A stretch of 64,000 nt of DNA, taken from NCBI RefSeq assembly GCF_003026215.1, contig NZ_PYOC01000012.1, positions 62,001 to 126,000 of the forward strand. Reading direction: 5' to 3'. A program made the position numbers and the translations under genes. The notes under the pieces were generated by a model. The model was not told the DNA's origin, did not search any database, and was given only the letters and a program-made list of their open reading frames with translations. This document shows positions 63,120-64,000 of the stretch, in pieces (position 1 is the stretch's first letter; every line of letters begins with the position of its first letter). This stretch comes from Photobacterium indicum. GTDB lineage: Bacteria > Pseudomonadota > Gammaproteobacteria > Enterobacterales > Vibrionaceae.

Positions 63120-63845
63120 ATGATATTTTTATTGCGCATTGTAGCCATCGCAATTTTTGCCGTTTTCATGTTTGTATTTGGTTGTGGTTACTGCTTATTT
63201 AGCCCACGAAACCCTAAACATGTGTATACGTTAGGCCGTTTATTTAGCAAGATGACACGTATATTAGGGGTTAAACTCGAAGTTCGCCATGCTGCCGGTG
63301 TCAATGATTCGGGAGCGAAAGTGTATGTTGCCAATCATCAAAATAATTATGATTTGTTTACTGTTTCAGGCGCAATCATGCCTAAGACTGTGACGGTCGG
63401 TAAAAAAAGCTTGGTGTGGATGCCGCTATTTGGCCAATTCTATTGGCTAACAGGCAACATTTTGATTGACCGTGCTAACCGTAGTAAAGCAGCTGGTACA
63501 ATTGGGCAAATAGTCAGTAAAATTAAAGAACAAAAAGTGTCTGTCTGGATGTTCCCTGAGGGTACGCGTTCTCGAGGTCGTGGTTTATTACCGTTTAAGA
63601 CTGGTGCCTTCCACGCTGCAATTGGTGCAGAAGTACCCGTTGTACCTATCGTGTGTAGTTCAACAGATAAGATTAAATTAAACCGTTGGAATAACGGTGT
63701 TGTGATTGTTGAAATTATGCCACCTGTATCGACGGAAGGGCTAACAAGAGAAGATGTGCGTGAGCTATTAAAGACATGCCGCGACATGATGAAAGAGAAG
63801 CTAATAGAGCTTGATGCAGAAGTCGCGACACGCACAGGAAAGTAA
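63120..63845 (+). CDS. plsC: 1-acyl-sn-glycerol-3-phosphate acyltransferase
   Basis: 241 residues from the ATG at 63120, which follows GGAGAG (E. coli PlsC 245). N-terminal membrane helix (1-22). Acyltransferase motif I NHQNNYD (HX4D), motif II near GNILIDRANR and motif III FPEGTRSRG. It makes phosphatidic acid from lysophosphatidic acid in the inner membrane, the step after PlsY/PlsB. Confidence 0.95.
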   Translation: MIFLLRIVAIAIFAVFMFVFGCGYCLFSPRNPKHVYTLGRLFSKMTRILGVKLEVRHAAGVNDSGAKVYVANHQNNYDLFTVSGAIMPKTVTVGKKSLVWMPLFGQFYWLTGNILIDRANRSKAAGTIGQIVSKIKEQKVSVWMFPEGTRSRGRGLLPFKTGAFHAAIGAEVPVVPIVCSSTDKIKLNRWNNGVVIVEIMPPVSTEGLTREDVRELLKTCRDMMKEKLIELDAEVATRTGK

Positions 63846-63921
63846 AAGGTTCATCTAGCAGGGTTTGTAGAGTAACGGTGGCTAGATATTGACCTCGAAT
63901 AAAAAAGTGCCACTATTTAAT

Positions 63922-63962
63922 AAGGACATGCAGATGAGTATTCGCATGTCCTTTTGTTTTTG
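63922..63962 (+). terminator. Intrinsic terminator after plsC
   Basis: AAGGACATGC / GCATGTCCTT with a 12-base loop, followed by TTGTTTTT. Confidence 0.85.
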
Positions 63963-64000
63963 ATGTGTAGAAGATAGAGCTCATGATAATTGAAGAACAG

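Overview
The window reads as a chromosomal segment of a marine gammaproteobacterium of the Vibrionaceae, probably Photobacterium or a close relative. The basis is protein-level resemblance to Vibrio and E. coli orthologues I remember, gene order (leuO, acyl-CoA ligase, ilvI, ilvH; rpsU, yqeY, dnaG, rpoD; gspA, gspB; nudF, yqiB, cpdA, yqiA, parE, parC), the presence of CheV, and the AT-leaning host DNA. No database search was possible.

Region 1 (1-11,243) is core chromosome: the regulator LeuO, a long-chain acyl-CoA ligase, the ilvIH acetolactate synthase pair, an undescribed 43-residue membrane peptide with a strong ribosome binding site, a CsiR-like GntR regulator, pyruvate kinase I and CheV.

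Region 2 (11,244-27,992) is a 16.7-kb integrated element in the 3' half of a tRNA-Ile(CAU) gene. A 45-bp direct repeat bounds it exactly, and a tyrosine integrase sits just inside the left end. It encodes an HK97-fold major capsid protein, a P27-type small terminase, a DUF3987-like ATPase next to an iteron array that looks like a replication origin, an MT-A70 adenine methyltransferase, a ParB-like protein, a RepO-like HTH protein, a possible phage structural protein, and a cargo block of small secreted, membrane and WYL-like proteins. I find no large terminase, portal, protease, tail or lysis gene. This is the signature of a phage satellite that makes its own shell subunit and packaging-specificity factor but needs a helper phage. 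It is the most novel part of the window.

Region 3 (27,993-36,609) is core again: tRNA-Ile2, the rpoD/dnaG/yqeY/rpsU macromolecular-synthesis cluster on the minus strand, tsaD divergent from it, plsY, folB-folK and uppP. An IS110/IS1111-type insertion sequence (36,651-37,916) sits between uppP and what looks like its terminator.

Region 4 (37,922-64,000) is core: cca, a 263-bp MITE-like repeat, gspA-gspB (type II secretion assembly), an SH3-domain membrane protein, a Pit phosphate transporter with its DUF47 partner, ygiF, a voltage-sensor-type potassium channel, a chemoreceptor, glnE, hldE, tolC, the nudF-yqiB-cpdA-yqiA-parE run, parC and plsC. Intrinsic terminators are clear after many of these genes and are listed. 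No rRNA genes or CRISPR arrays were seen.
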